Source of the DNA: Sinomonas sp. P10A9 | Lineage (GTDB): Bacteria; Actinomycetota; Actinomycetes; Actinomycetales; Micrococcaceae | Assembly: GCF_041022165.1 (NCBI RefSeq) | Contig: NZ_CP163302.1 | Location: 496,001 to 560,000, forward strand | Length of the DNA: 64,000 bases | Direction of reading: 5' to 3' | Part shown: piece by piece, positions 43,266 to 50,200 of the stretch | Numbering within the stretch: the stretch's first letter is position 1 | Layout: each line of letters begins with the position of its first letter | Notes under the pieces: generated by a model | The model's database searches: none | Seen by the model: only the letters and a program-made list of their open reading frames with translations | Told to the model about the DNA's origin: nothing | Position numbers and translations under genes: made by a program

Positions 43266-44441
43266 ATGACTCCCCAGAGCCGCGCCCTCCTGCGCGTGTC
43301 CGCGGCGGTGGCCGCCCTCGTGCTCGCCGGATGCTGGTATACGGCGCCAGACCCCACGCCGACGGAATCCATCCCCACCGCCGCCGCGTCCATCGACAAC
43401 CAAGCCAGACAGTTCATCGCCAACGGGGCGGTGGCCGCCGTGGTCCGGGTCCGCTGGCCGGGCGGCGAGTGGTCCAAGGCCTACGGCGTCCGAGACCTCG
43501 ACACCAAGAAGGCGGCCCAGCTGGATGACCGTCTCGGAGTCGCCAGCGTCACCAAGACCATGACCGCCGTGACCGTACTCAAGCTCGTCGACGATCGGCT
43601 GATCGGGCTCGATGATCCGGTCAATGACGTGATCCCGGGCTTCACGACGTCGCTGCACCCGCCCGGGCCGATCACCGTCCGACAGCTGCTGAACCACACA
43701 TCTGGCATCCCAGAGGTCAACGATGCGCTCCCGCAGGATCCCGACTTCCGGCCCGTGCTCGCGCAGAAGATGACCATGGAACGGGAACTAGAACTCGCCG
43801 GAACCCTCCCGTGGACCGCCTTCAGCGTCGGCGAGTTCCACTACTCGAACACGAACTACGCAGCACTCGGACTGCTCGTCCAGACGCTCCGGCATCGGCC
43901 ATTCGCCGAAGTGCTCCGCGACGAGGTCATCGTTCCGCTCGGGCTCTCGAAGACGAGCACGGACCGGGTCGACATCCACGCGGCCGATCTCCTGCACGGC
44001 TACGTGACGCTGCACGGGGAGCGGATCGATCTCACTGACAACAGCTACAACGCGGGCCTGCCGGACTCAGGGGCGGTATCGACGATGGGCGATCTGAATA
44101 CGTTCTTCGCCGCGCTGTTCCAGGGCCGACTGCTCTCCGCGGCCTCGCTCGCTGAGATGAAGAAGGCACCGTTATCGCGGTTGCCCTATGGGCTCGGTGT
44201 GTGGATGCACTCCGACGGGTGCTCCTCGGGCCAGCGATACGAAGGGCGAGGCGGGTTCTGGGAGTACCGAACCGTGGCGGTCGTGAGCGACGACGGCAAG
44301 TACCAGGCGGCAATGAGCCTCTCGGTGAAGCCGATGGCCACCGAGCTCGAGGACTCGGACACCTCGAAGCAGAGGGACCTCTACAGCGACCAGGTCGAGT
44401 CTGCCCTCAACGACGCACTGGACCGGCTGTGCCAGCAATGA
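43266..44441 (+). CDS. Serine hydrolase lipoprotein, beta-lactamase/D-Ala-D-Ala carboxypeptidase family
   Basis: A 391-residue class C-type serine hydrolase. The signal ends at lipobox LAGC (C23). The active-site motif is S94-V-T-K97 and the YxN motif is YSN in FHYSNTNYA; ASQ-like turns and GRGGFW near residue 320 complete the fold. It probably acts on peptidoglycan peptides or esters outside the membrane. A TAAAAT at 43163-43168 looks like a good -10. A GTG at 43173 would add 31 residues before the signal and is less likely. Confidence 0.84.
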   Translation: MTPQSRALLRVSAAVAALVLAGCWYTAPDPTPTESIPTAAASIDNQARQFIANGAVAAVVRVRWPGGEWSKAYGVRDLDTKKAAQLDDRLGVASVTKTMTAVTVLKLVDDRLIGLDDPVNDVIPGFTTSLHPPGPITVRQLLNHTSGIPEVNDALPQDPDFRPVLAQKMTMERELELAGTLPWTAFSVGEFHYSNTNYAALGLLVQTLRHRPFAEVLRDEVIVPLGLSKTSTDRVDIHAADLLHGYVTLHGERIDLTDNSYNAGLPDSGAVSTMGDLNTFFAALFQGRLLSAASLAEMKKAPLSRLPYGLGVWMHSDGCSSGQRYEGRGGFWEYRTVAVVSDDGKYQAAMSLSVKPMATELEDSDTSKQRDLYSDQVESALNDALDRLCQQ

Positions 44442-44465
44442 GTCATATGAGATGGCCAACAGGAT

Positions 44466-44514
44466 GTTGATGCGTCAACTGACGGCAGTGTAGAGTGTTG
44501 GTTGAAACGTCAAC
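44466..44514 (+). promoter_or_regulatory. Promoter with two palindromic operators before the FMN reductase gene
   Basis: GTTGA-TGCG-TCAAC (44466-44479) and GTTGA-AACG-TCAAC (44501-44514) have identical arms and start 35 bp apart. The first overlaps the -35 (TTGATG, 44467-44472); the -10 is TAGAGT (44491-44496). The second covers the transcription start. A MarR-type repressor would fit; none is adjacent. Confidence 0.6.
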
Positions 44515-44534
44515 TACCTACCCTGTGAGGCATC

Positions 44535-45254
44535 ATGTCCTGGCTCAAGAAGCTCTTCGGCAAGACCGAGACCCCCGCCCATCGCGCCGAGGCCCCTGTC
44601 GCTGACGCCGAAGCCCCCGCGGCTCAGGCGACGGTCGCGCCCGAGGCGCCGGTCGCCGTCGTCCGCGAGGGTGCGCCGCGCATCGCCGTCGTGACCGGCA
44701 GCACGCGCCCGGGTCGCAACAACCGTCAGGTGGCCGAGTGGGTCGTGGCCCGCGCGAGCCGGCGCGGCGACGCCGTCTACGAACTCGTGGACGTCGACGA
44801 CTTCAACCTGCCGCTCCTCGACGAGGCCTTCCCCGCCGCATTCGGCAACTACCAGGGCGAGCACACCAAGGCGTGGGCCGCGAAGATCGCGGAGTTCGAC
44901 GGCTACGTGTTCGTGAGCCCCGAGTACAACCACTCGACGACGCCGGCCCTCGCCAACGCGCTGTCGTTCCTGAACGCTGAGTTCGCCAACAAGGCCGCCG
45001 GCATCGTCGGCTATGGTTCCGCGATGGGCGCCCGCGCCGTCGAGCACCTGCGCGGCATCCTGTCGGAGCTGCAGGTCGCGCACGTGCAGAAGACGGGCAT
45101 GTTCTCGCTCTTCACCGACTTCGAGGACTTCTCGGTGTTCAAGCCGACCGAGCTGCAGGCCGCCTCGGTGGACCCGATGCTCGACCAGCTCGTCTCCTGG
45201 ACCATCGCGTTCTCGAAGGTCCGCGAGGGCGAGCTCGAGGCCGCCGCGGTCTGA
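44535..45254 (+). CDS. NAD(P)H-dependent FMN reductase
   Basis: A 239-residue flavodoxin-like reductase. About 48 Ala/Pro/Glu-rich residues, starting MSWLKKLFGK, precede the domain, where IAVVTGSTRPGRNNRQVAEW binds the flavin phosphate and VFVSPEYNHSTTPALANAL is the second family motif. It reduces FMN or quinones with NADPH. Two palindromes over its promoter suggest induction by a stress compound. It converges on acs across a repeat locus. Confidence 0.88.
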   Translation: MSWLKKLFGKTETPAHRAEAPVADAEAPAAQATVAPEAPVAVVREGAPRIAVVTGSTRPGRNNRQVAEWVVARASRRGDAVYELVDVDDFNLPLLDEAFPAAFGNYQGEHTKAWAAKIAEFDGYVFVSPEYNHSTTPALANALSFLNAEFANKAAGIVGYGSAMGARAVEHLRGILSELQVAHVQKTGMFSLFTDFEDFSVFKPTELQAASVDPMLDQLVSWTIAFSKVREGELEAAAV

Positions 45255-45340
45255 GACCCCGCAACGGTCCGCCAGAGACCCCACAACCGGATTCGTTCGG
45301 GTTGCGGGGTCTCTGGCGTTTGCCTGTGGGGTCTCTGGCC
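45253..45340. repeat. Palindromic GTTGTGGGGTCTCTGGC repeat, locus 3
   Basis: Here two inverted units (45253-45267, 45269-45290) come first and two forward units (45299-45318, 45323-45340) follow. The first unit overlaps the stop codon of the FMN reductase gene. Lying between convergent genes, the structure may serve as a two-way terminator. Confidence 0.82.
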
Positions 45341-45345
45341 GGGGA

Positions 45346-47331
45346 CTACCGGGCCGCGAGGACCTTCTCGATCTCCTCGATGCACGGCTCGTTCTGAAGG
45401 CTCGTCGTGTCGCCGAGCACGGTGCCCTCGAAGAGCTGCGTGAGCAGGCGCCGCATGATCTTGCCTGAGCGCGTCTTGGGCACGTCCGGGACCGCCACGA
45501 CGTCGCGCGGCTTCGCGATCGGGCCGATCTCCTTCGTGATGTGGGCGCGGAGGGCCTCGGCGAGGCTCGACGGGCCGTCGGGGAGCGCCGCTACGGCGTC
45601 CGGATTCACGACGACGAACGCCGCCACCGCGTGCCCGGTCTTCGCATCAGAGACCGGGCAGACGCCAGCCTCGACCACGGCCGGGTGCGAGACGAGAGCG
45701 GACTCGATCTCGATTGTCGAGAGCCGGTGCCCGGAGACGTTGAGCACGTCGTCGACGCGCCCGAGGATCCAGGTGTCGCCGTCGGAATCGAACTTCGCGC
45801 CGTCGCCGGCGAGGAACCAGCCCTGCTCCGCGTACTTGCGCCAGTACGAGTCCAGGTACCGCTGCGGGTTGCCCCACACGGTGCGCGCCATGGCGGGCCC
45901 GGTCTCGGTGACCACGATGTAGCCCTGCACGCCCGGCGGCACCGGAGCGCCGTCGTCGTCCACGATCGCGGTGGCGAGACCGGGCAGCGCCCTCGTGGCA
46001 CACCCGGGCTTGAACGCGGCGTCGGTCTGCCGCGGGGAGAGCACCGTCGCGCCGGTCTCGGACTGCCACCACGTGTCCACCATCGGGACGTGGTGCGGGC
46101 CCACGGCGGCGTCGCGCCCGATGTTGGCCCGCAGCCATCGCCATGCCTCCGGGTTCACGGCCTCGCCCACGGTCCCGAGGACCCGGATCGAGCTGAAGTT
46201 GTACTCGGCCGGGACGCCGTCGGGGAACCAGCCCATGAGCGAGCGCACCAGCGTTGGCGCGGTGTAGTAGCTCGTGACGCCGTAGCGCTGGATGATCTCG
46301 AAGTGCCGGCCCGGGTGCGGCGTGTTGGGCGTGCCCTCGAAGATCACCTGCGTGACGCCGTTGGAGAGCGGCCCGTAGATCTCGTACGTGTGCGCCGTGA
46401 CCCACGCGAGGTCGGCTGTGCACCAGTGCACGTCCCTGTCGCGCAGCGCCGGGTCGGGGTTCGAGAACAGATACTCGTGGCTCCAGGACGACTGGGTCAG
46501 GTAGCCGCCGGTCGTGTGCACGAGGCCCTTGGGCTTCCCGGTGGTCCCGGAGGTGTACATGATGAACAGCGGCGTCTCGGCGTCGAACGCCTCGGCCTCG
46601 TGCACGTCGGGCTGCGCGTCGACGAGCTCGTGCCACCACACGTCGCGGCCCGGCGTCCACTCGATGTCGGACCCCGTCCGCCTGATCACGAGGACATGTT
46701 CGACGGCGTTGTCCCCGGCTTCCGCTCCGCCGCGCACCGCGGCGTCGGCGTTCTCCTTGACGGGGACGGCCTTGCCACGGCGGTACTGTCCGTCCGTGGT
46801 GACGAGCAGCTTGGCTCCCGTGTCCTCGACCCGGAATCGCAGGGCCTCGGCGGAGAACCCGCCGAACACGAGCGAGTGCACCGCGCCGATTCGGGCGCAC
46901 GCGAGCGTGATGACCACGGTCTCGACGAGCACGGGCAGGTAGACGACCACACGGTCGCCCTTGCCGACCCCGAGCGCGAGCAGCGCGTTTGCCGCCTGGG
47001 AGACGCGCCGCTGGAGGTCCGCGTACGTGACGGTGAGGCGGTCGCCCGGCTCACCCTCGAAGTGCAGCGCAACTTTGTCTCCGCGCCCCGCGGCCACGTG
47101 CCGGTCCGCGCAGTTCACCGCCGCATTGAGGCGGCCGCCCTCGAACCAGCGGATCACCGGGGGCTCGTTGGCCTCGGGGTCGGCCGGGATCCAGGTGTGG
47201 ACGGTGTCCCACTCGCGCTCCCACGCGAGGCGCCGCGCGGCGTCCTCCCAGAACGCGATCCGCTTGGGGTCGGTCTGGGCAGAACCGCTCTGGTCGGAAT
47301 TGGGGGCGGGGGCAGGGGTTACTGCGGACAT
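45346..47331 (-). CDS. acs: Acetyl-CoA synthetase (acetate-CoA ligase)
   Basis: A 661-residue ANL enzyme that makes acetyl-CoA from acetate, ATP and CoA. MYTSGTTGKPKGLVHTTGGY is the P-loop, WWQSETGATVLSP the adenylate motif, GRVDDVLNVSGHRLSTIEIE the hinge, and KTRSGKIMRRLL holds the acylatable lysine. Length is typical. The ATG lies six bases after GGAG, which is itself part of the P1 stem of a SAM-I riboswitch, an unusual controller for acs. The gene is divergent from the flavin reductase gene. Confidence 0.94.
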   Translation of the reverse strand: MSAVTPAPAPNSDQSGSAQTDPKRIAFWEDAARRLAWEREWDTVHTWIPADPEANEPPVIRWFEGGRLNAAVNCADRHVAAGRGDKVALHFEGEPGDRLTVTYADLQRRVSQAANALLALGVGKGDRVVVYLPVLVETVVITLACARIGAVHSLVFGGFSAEALRFRVEDTGAKLLVTTDGQYRRGKAVPVKENADAAVRGGAEAGDNAVEHVLVIRRTGSDIEWTPGRDVWWHELVDAQPDVHEAEAFDAETPLFIMYTSGTTGKPKGLVHTTGGYLTQSSWSHEYLFSNPDPALRDRDVHWCTADLAWVTAHTYEIYGPLSNGVTQVIFEGTPNTPHPGRHFEIIQRYGVTSYYTAPTLVRSLMGWFPDGVPAEYNFSSIRVLGTVGEAVNPEAWRWLRANIGRDAAVGPHHVPMVDTWWQSETGATVLSPRQTDAAFKPGCATRALPGLATAIVDDDGAPVPPGVQGYIVVTETGPAMARTVWGNPQRYLDSYWRKYAEQGWFLAGDGAKFDSDGDTWILGRVDDVLNVSGHRLSTIEIESALVSHPAVVEAGVCPVSDAKTGHAVAAFVVVNPDAVAALPDGPSSLAEALRAHITKEIGPIAKPRDVVAVPDVPKTRSGKIMRRLLTQLFEGTVLGDTTSLQNEPCIEEIEKVLAAR

Positions 47332-47337
47332 TCACAT

Positions 47338-47430
47338 CTCCATCGGTTCTGGCGGTAGCACCAGTGGCACGTGGTGGCCAGGGTTGCTGCGGCGTCACGG
47401 AGCCAGATCTCTCGGCCGCTCGGGATGGGT
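47338..47430 (-). promoter_or_regulatory. SAM-I riboswitch fused to the acs ribosome-binding site
   Basis: On the minus strand P1 pairs CCATC (47424-47428) with GATGG (47340-47344). The landmarks between are AGCGGCCGAGAGATCTGGCT, CGTGACGCCGCAGCAACC, a P3 hairpin CTGGCCAC/GTGCCACTGG region and GGTGCTACCGCC. The Shine-Dalgarno GGAG (47338-47341) begins inside the P1 3' strand, so SAM binding should hide it directly. Confidence 0.88.
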
Positions 47431-47531
47431 TTGCTTCAACTTTCACGCAATTCGCGGTCTGGGCGCAAAACCGGCGGTGCGCGGCCGTAATAATCGCGGC
47501 GTGCGCAGGCGGCGTGTGCAAGGGCGGTGAG

Positions 47532-47563
47532 GCACGACGGCGGGTGCCCACCCGCCGTCGTGC
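47532..47563. repeat. GCACGACGGCGGGT hairpin
   Basis: A perfect 14-bp inverted repeat (47532-47545 with 47550-47563) with loop GCCC, in the 480-bp gap between the divergent acs and flavin reductase genes. It shares its arm with 27082-27094 and 41871-41882. Apart from this and the two riboswitches, the gap (47332-47811) shows nothing I can name. Confidence 0.75.
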
Positions 47564-47657
47564 GTCAGCGGCGCGGGGGCTCTCAGAATGCCCACAATGT
47601 GTCTCATTGTTGCCGCGTCATTGGACGACCCCGAATCCAGATCCGTAGGGTGGAAGG

Positions 47658-47763
47658 CAGGATCAAGAGTCCCGGCGTTAAGCTCTGGCTGGCCGGGCGG
47701 CAACCCTCTCCCGTAGTGGGGTGCCCCAGATGAGGATCCGGCCGCGGTGTCCATCCGCGGCAA
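47658..47763 (+). promoter_or_regulatory. SAM-IV type riboswitch before the flavin reductase gene
   Basis: P1 pairs GGATC (47660-47664) with GATCC (47735-47739). Inside are CGTTAAGCTCTGGCTGGCC, GGCGGCAACCCTC, and CGTAGTGGGGTGCCCCAGAT, in the SAM-IV order. A downstream hairpin CCGCGG/CCGCGG (47742-47760) fits the extra 3' stem of this class. Exact class (SAM-IV or SAM-I/IV) needs covariance scoring. Confidence 0.75.
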
Positions 47764-47811
47764 GTACGGCGCCTGATGCACCGGGCGTCCTTCCGATGCT
47801 GGAGCAACCTC

Positions 47812-48294
47812 ATGACCGCGATGCCGCTCGACCTTGTGACCGGTGCTGACCTGCGCCGCGCCATGGGGCGCTGGGCGACGGGCATCTCGGTCATGACCAC
47901 CTCGGACGGCGGCACGGTTGCGGGCCTCGTGAGCAACTCGTTCACCTCGGTCAGCCTCGACCCGCCGCTCGTCTCCTGGGCGGTGGACAAGAAGTCGAGC
48001 TCATTCGAGATCTGGAACCGCACCGACAACTACGCCGTGCACATCCTGTCCGAGTCCCACCAGGACTTGGTCAAGAGGTTCGCGGCGAAGGGAACGGACA
48101 AGTTCGCGGGACTGGCCTGGGAGCCCGGGACCCTGGGCTCTCCCATCGTGGCCGACGACGTCCCGCACCTCGAGTGTCGCCTCTGGCAGCGGGTGGACGC
48201 AGGGGACCACGTCATCCTGATCGGCGAGGTAGTCACCGTCTCGGATCAGGACGACTTCCGCCCCCTCACGAACCACGTGTACTGGGCAAAGTAG
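47812..48294 (+). CDS. Flavin reductase (FMN-binding split-barrel)
   Basis: A 160-residue NAD(P)H:flavin oxidoreductase of the HpaC/SsuE-like split-barrel family: LRRAMGRWATGISVMTTSDGG at the N-terminus, LVSNSFTSVSLDPPLVSW for flavin binding, and GDHVILIGEVV near the end. The ATG at 47812 follows GGAG (47801-47804) by seven bases; a longer frame starts inside the leader. A SAM-IV type riboswitch precedes it. It likely delivers reduced FMN to SfnG, whose operon is also SAM-repressed. Confidence 0.88.
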   Translation: MTAMPLDLVTGADLRRAMGRWATGISVMTTSDGGTVAGLVSNSFTSVSLDPPLVSWAVDKKSSSFEIWNRTDNYAVHILSESHQDLVKRFAAKGTDKFAGLAWEPGTLGSPIVADDVPHLECRLWQRVDAGDHVILIGEVVTVSDQDDFRPLTNHVYWAK

Positions 48295-48301
48295 ACCCCA
48301 C

Positions 48302-48355
48302 CCGCCGGGGCCCCGACTCCGAGTCAACGGAGGGGGCTCCGGCGGCTTCTTCTTT
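48302..48355 (+). terminator. Terminator of the flavin reductase gene
   Basis: A 13-bp stem with one G-T pair (48302-48314 with 48333-48345) followed by CTTCTTCTTT. Confidence 0.85.
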
Positions 48356-48374
48356 CCGGCCGTACGCTGGGGAG

Positions 48375-49286
48375 GTGCCCCTCGACGCGCTCGGCCCGCT
48401 CCGCACCCGCCTCCGCCTGACCTTCGCCGGCCAGTCCGAAAGCGTTCCCGCATGGGAGACGGCCCTCGAGGAGGGCGATGACGCGGGCTTCTTCGCGCCC
48501 GACTCCGCCGTCTGGGCGGTCCACAGCTCCATGTCGCCGATCGCCGGCGGCATCCGCGCCCTCCTCACCCAGGCCCTCCACCCCGGTGTGCTGGCCGGCG
48601 TCGCGGACCACTCGGACTACCGCACCGACCCGCTCGCACGGCTCGCGGGGACCATCCGCTGGATCTTCACGGTCACCTACGGGGACACGACGGCGGCGCG
48701 GCGCGCGTGCGCGTACGTGCGGCGGCGCCATGAGCCGGTCGAGGGCGACTACGTATCCGGCAGCGGCAAGCACCTGCACTATTCCGCCAACGACCCGGCC
48801 CTTGCCGAGTGGGTCCACATCGCGTTCACGGACGCGTTCCTGCGCACGTACGAGGCACTCCACGGGCCGGTGCCCGGCGGCGCGGACGCGTACGTGGGCG
48901 GGTGGGCGCTCGCCGGCGAGCTCATGGGCGTGGCGGATCCGCCGCGTACCGAGGCCGCGTTGCAGTCGCGCATCGAGGCGTTCGACGCCGCGCGGCAGCT
49001 GGCCGGCGGCCCCCGCGTCGCCGAGGTGGTCGCCTTCCTGCGGCGTCCGCCCCTCGACCCGCTGCTCAAGCCGGGCTACGCCATGCTGTTCGGCGCCGTG
49101 CTCGAGACGATGCCGCAGCGGCACCTCGACCTGCTGGGACTGTCGCGCCCCCGGCTCGGCCCGATGCCGCTGCCCGCGACCCCGGCCGCGAAGGCGACGC
49201 TCGCCGTCGTGGGCCGCGCCCTCGGTCCCATCGGGCCGAGCCAGGCCGCCGCCCGACGCCGCCTCGCCCGGCTTGGCGCACTCTGA
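48375..49286 (+). CDS. Oxygenase MpaB-like (DUF2236) protein
   Basis: A 303-residue protein of the DUF2236 (MpaB/latex-clearing-like) family: SSMSPIAGGIRALLTQALHPGVLAGVADHSDYRTDP is the conserved N-terminal helix region in two parts, and AFTDAFLRTYEALHG follows with its His-containing helices. Some relatives are b-type haem oxygenases, but a substrate cannot be named. TACGCT ends six bases before the GTG at 48375, so the transcript is probably leaderless. Confidence 0.83.
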   Translation: MPLDALGPLRTRLRLTFAGQSESVPAWETALEEGDDAGFFAPDSAVWAVHSSMSPIAGGIRALLTQALHPGVLAGVADHSDYRTDPLARLAGTIRWIFTVTYGDTTAARRACAYVRRRHEPVEGDYVSGSGKHLHYSANDPALAEWVHIAFTDAFLRTYEALHGPVPGGADAYVGGWALAGELMGVADPPRTEAALQSRIEAFDAARQLAGGPRVAEVVAFLRRPPLDPLLKPGYAMLFGAVLETMPQRHLDLLGLSRPRLGPMPLPATPAAKATLAVVGRALGPIGPSQAAARRRLARLGAL

Positions 49287-49355
49287 CGACCACGGCCAGC
49301 ACCTGCAATTGCGTCAGCTCGCGGCGTGCAGCTCGTGGCGCGGGAGAATGGGCGC

Positions 49356-49649
49356 ATGTGGATCGCCTGGATCGAGCTGGACCTGCTGCTGGGAGACGTT
49401 CACTCGCTCAAGGAAAAGCGGTCCGTGGTGAGGCCGATTATCGCCGAGGTTCGGAAGAGGTTCGAGGTTTCGGTCGCGGAGGTCGGGGACCTGGACCTGC
49501 ACAGGCGGGCCCGCATCGGCGCGGTCGTGGTGAGCCCGGACCGAGCGCACGCGCTCGAGGTGGTCGACGCCGTCGAACGCCTCCTGGCGGGCCGGCCCGA
49601 GGTCGAGCTGCTCAGCGCGCGGCGCCGGGACCTGCACAGTGAGGACTGA
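49356..49649 (+). CDS. DUF503 family protein
   Basis: A 97-residue member of the YlxP/DUF503 family (WIAWIELDLLLGDVHSLKEKR at the start, VAEVGDLDLHRRARIGAVVV in the middle). The family is often found near rbfA and truB; here it stands alone. GAGAAT (49344-49349) ends six bases before the ATG, which supports a leaderless start at 49356 rather than the frame opening at 49326. Confidence 0.85.
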   Translation: MWIAWIELDLLLGDVHSLKEKRSVVRPIIAEVRKRFEVSVAEVGDLDLHRRARIGAVVVSPDRAHALEVVDAVERLLAGRPEVELLSARRRDLHSED

Positions 49650-49655
49650 TGCGCG

Positions 49656-50087
49656 TCAGCGCACGAAGAGCATGACCACGTGAAGCGCGCTCAGCGCCAC
49701 GCCCCCGATCGCCATCGCCGAGATGCGTGCGGCTCGGAACCTCGAGCGGGCGAACGATCCCCACGCGCCGAACACCGAGCCGAGGAGAGGCGGTGCCGCG
49801 AGGAACGCGCCGATCCACGGCACGAATCCCAGAGTGAGCGCGAGGAGACCCAGCCCCAGGGAAATCCCGCCGAGAGCCGTCGCGAGCCGGGAGACGGGCT
49901 TGTACGGGCGGGGCCCGCGCTGCCGTGTCGGAGCCACGGCCGACGGCGCCGACTCACCCCTGCGGACGAGCTCACCTCTGCGCTGTTCGGCTGCGCCGGG
50001 CGTGCCGGCCAGCGGGACGCCGTCGGGCCAGTAGGCGCTCGGGTCTCGGTAGGGGTTCCTCCGTGGGGCGTGGCCGGGTGTGCTCAC
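49656..50087 (-). CDS. Small membrane protein (DUF4190-like)
   Basis: A 143-residue protein with a polar, Pro/Arg-rich N-terminal half of about 68 residues and two or three membrane segments afterwards (LATALGGISLGLGLLALTLG, IGAFLAAPPLLGSVFGAWG, SAMAIGGVALSALHVVMLF). CATAAT on the minus strand ends six bases before the GTG, so a leaderless transcript is likely. Function unknown. Confidence 0.75.
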   Translation of the reverse strand: MSTPGHAPRRNPYRDPSAYWPDGVPLAGTPGAAEQRRGELVRRGESAPSAVAPTRQRGPRPYKPVSRLATALGGISLGLGLLALTLGFVPWIGAFLAAPPLLGSVFGAWGSFARSRFRAARISAMAIGGVALSALHVVMLFVR

Positions 50088-50200
50088 CGTTCGATTATGC
50101 CCGCTCAGCCCCGCGACTACTCTCGGGGTTCACCCTGAGCGGACCCTGAAACGCGCGGGGTACGCAGGGATTTCGGAACGTGCCGGGGAGAATCGGGAAC

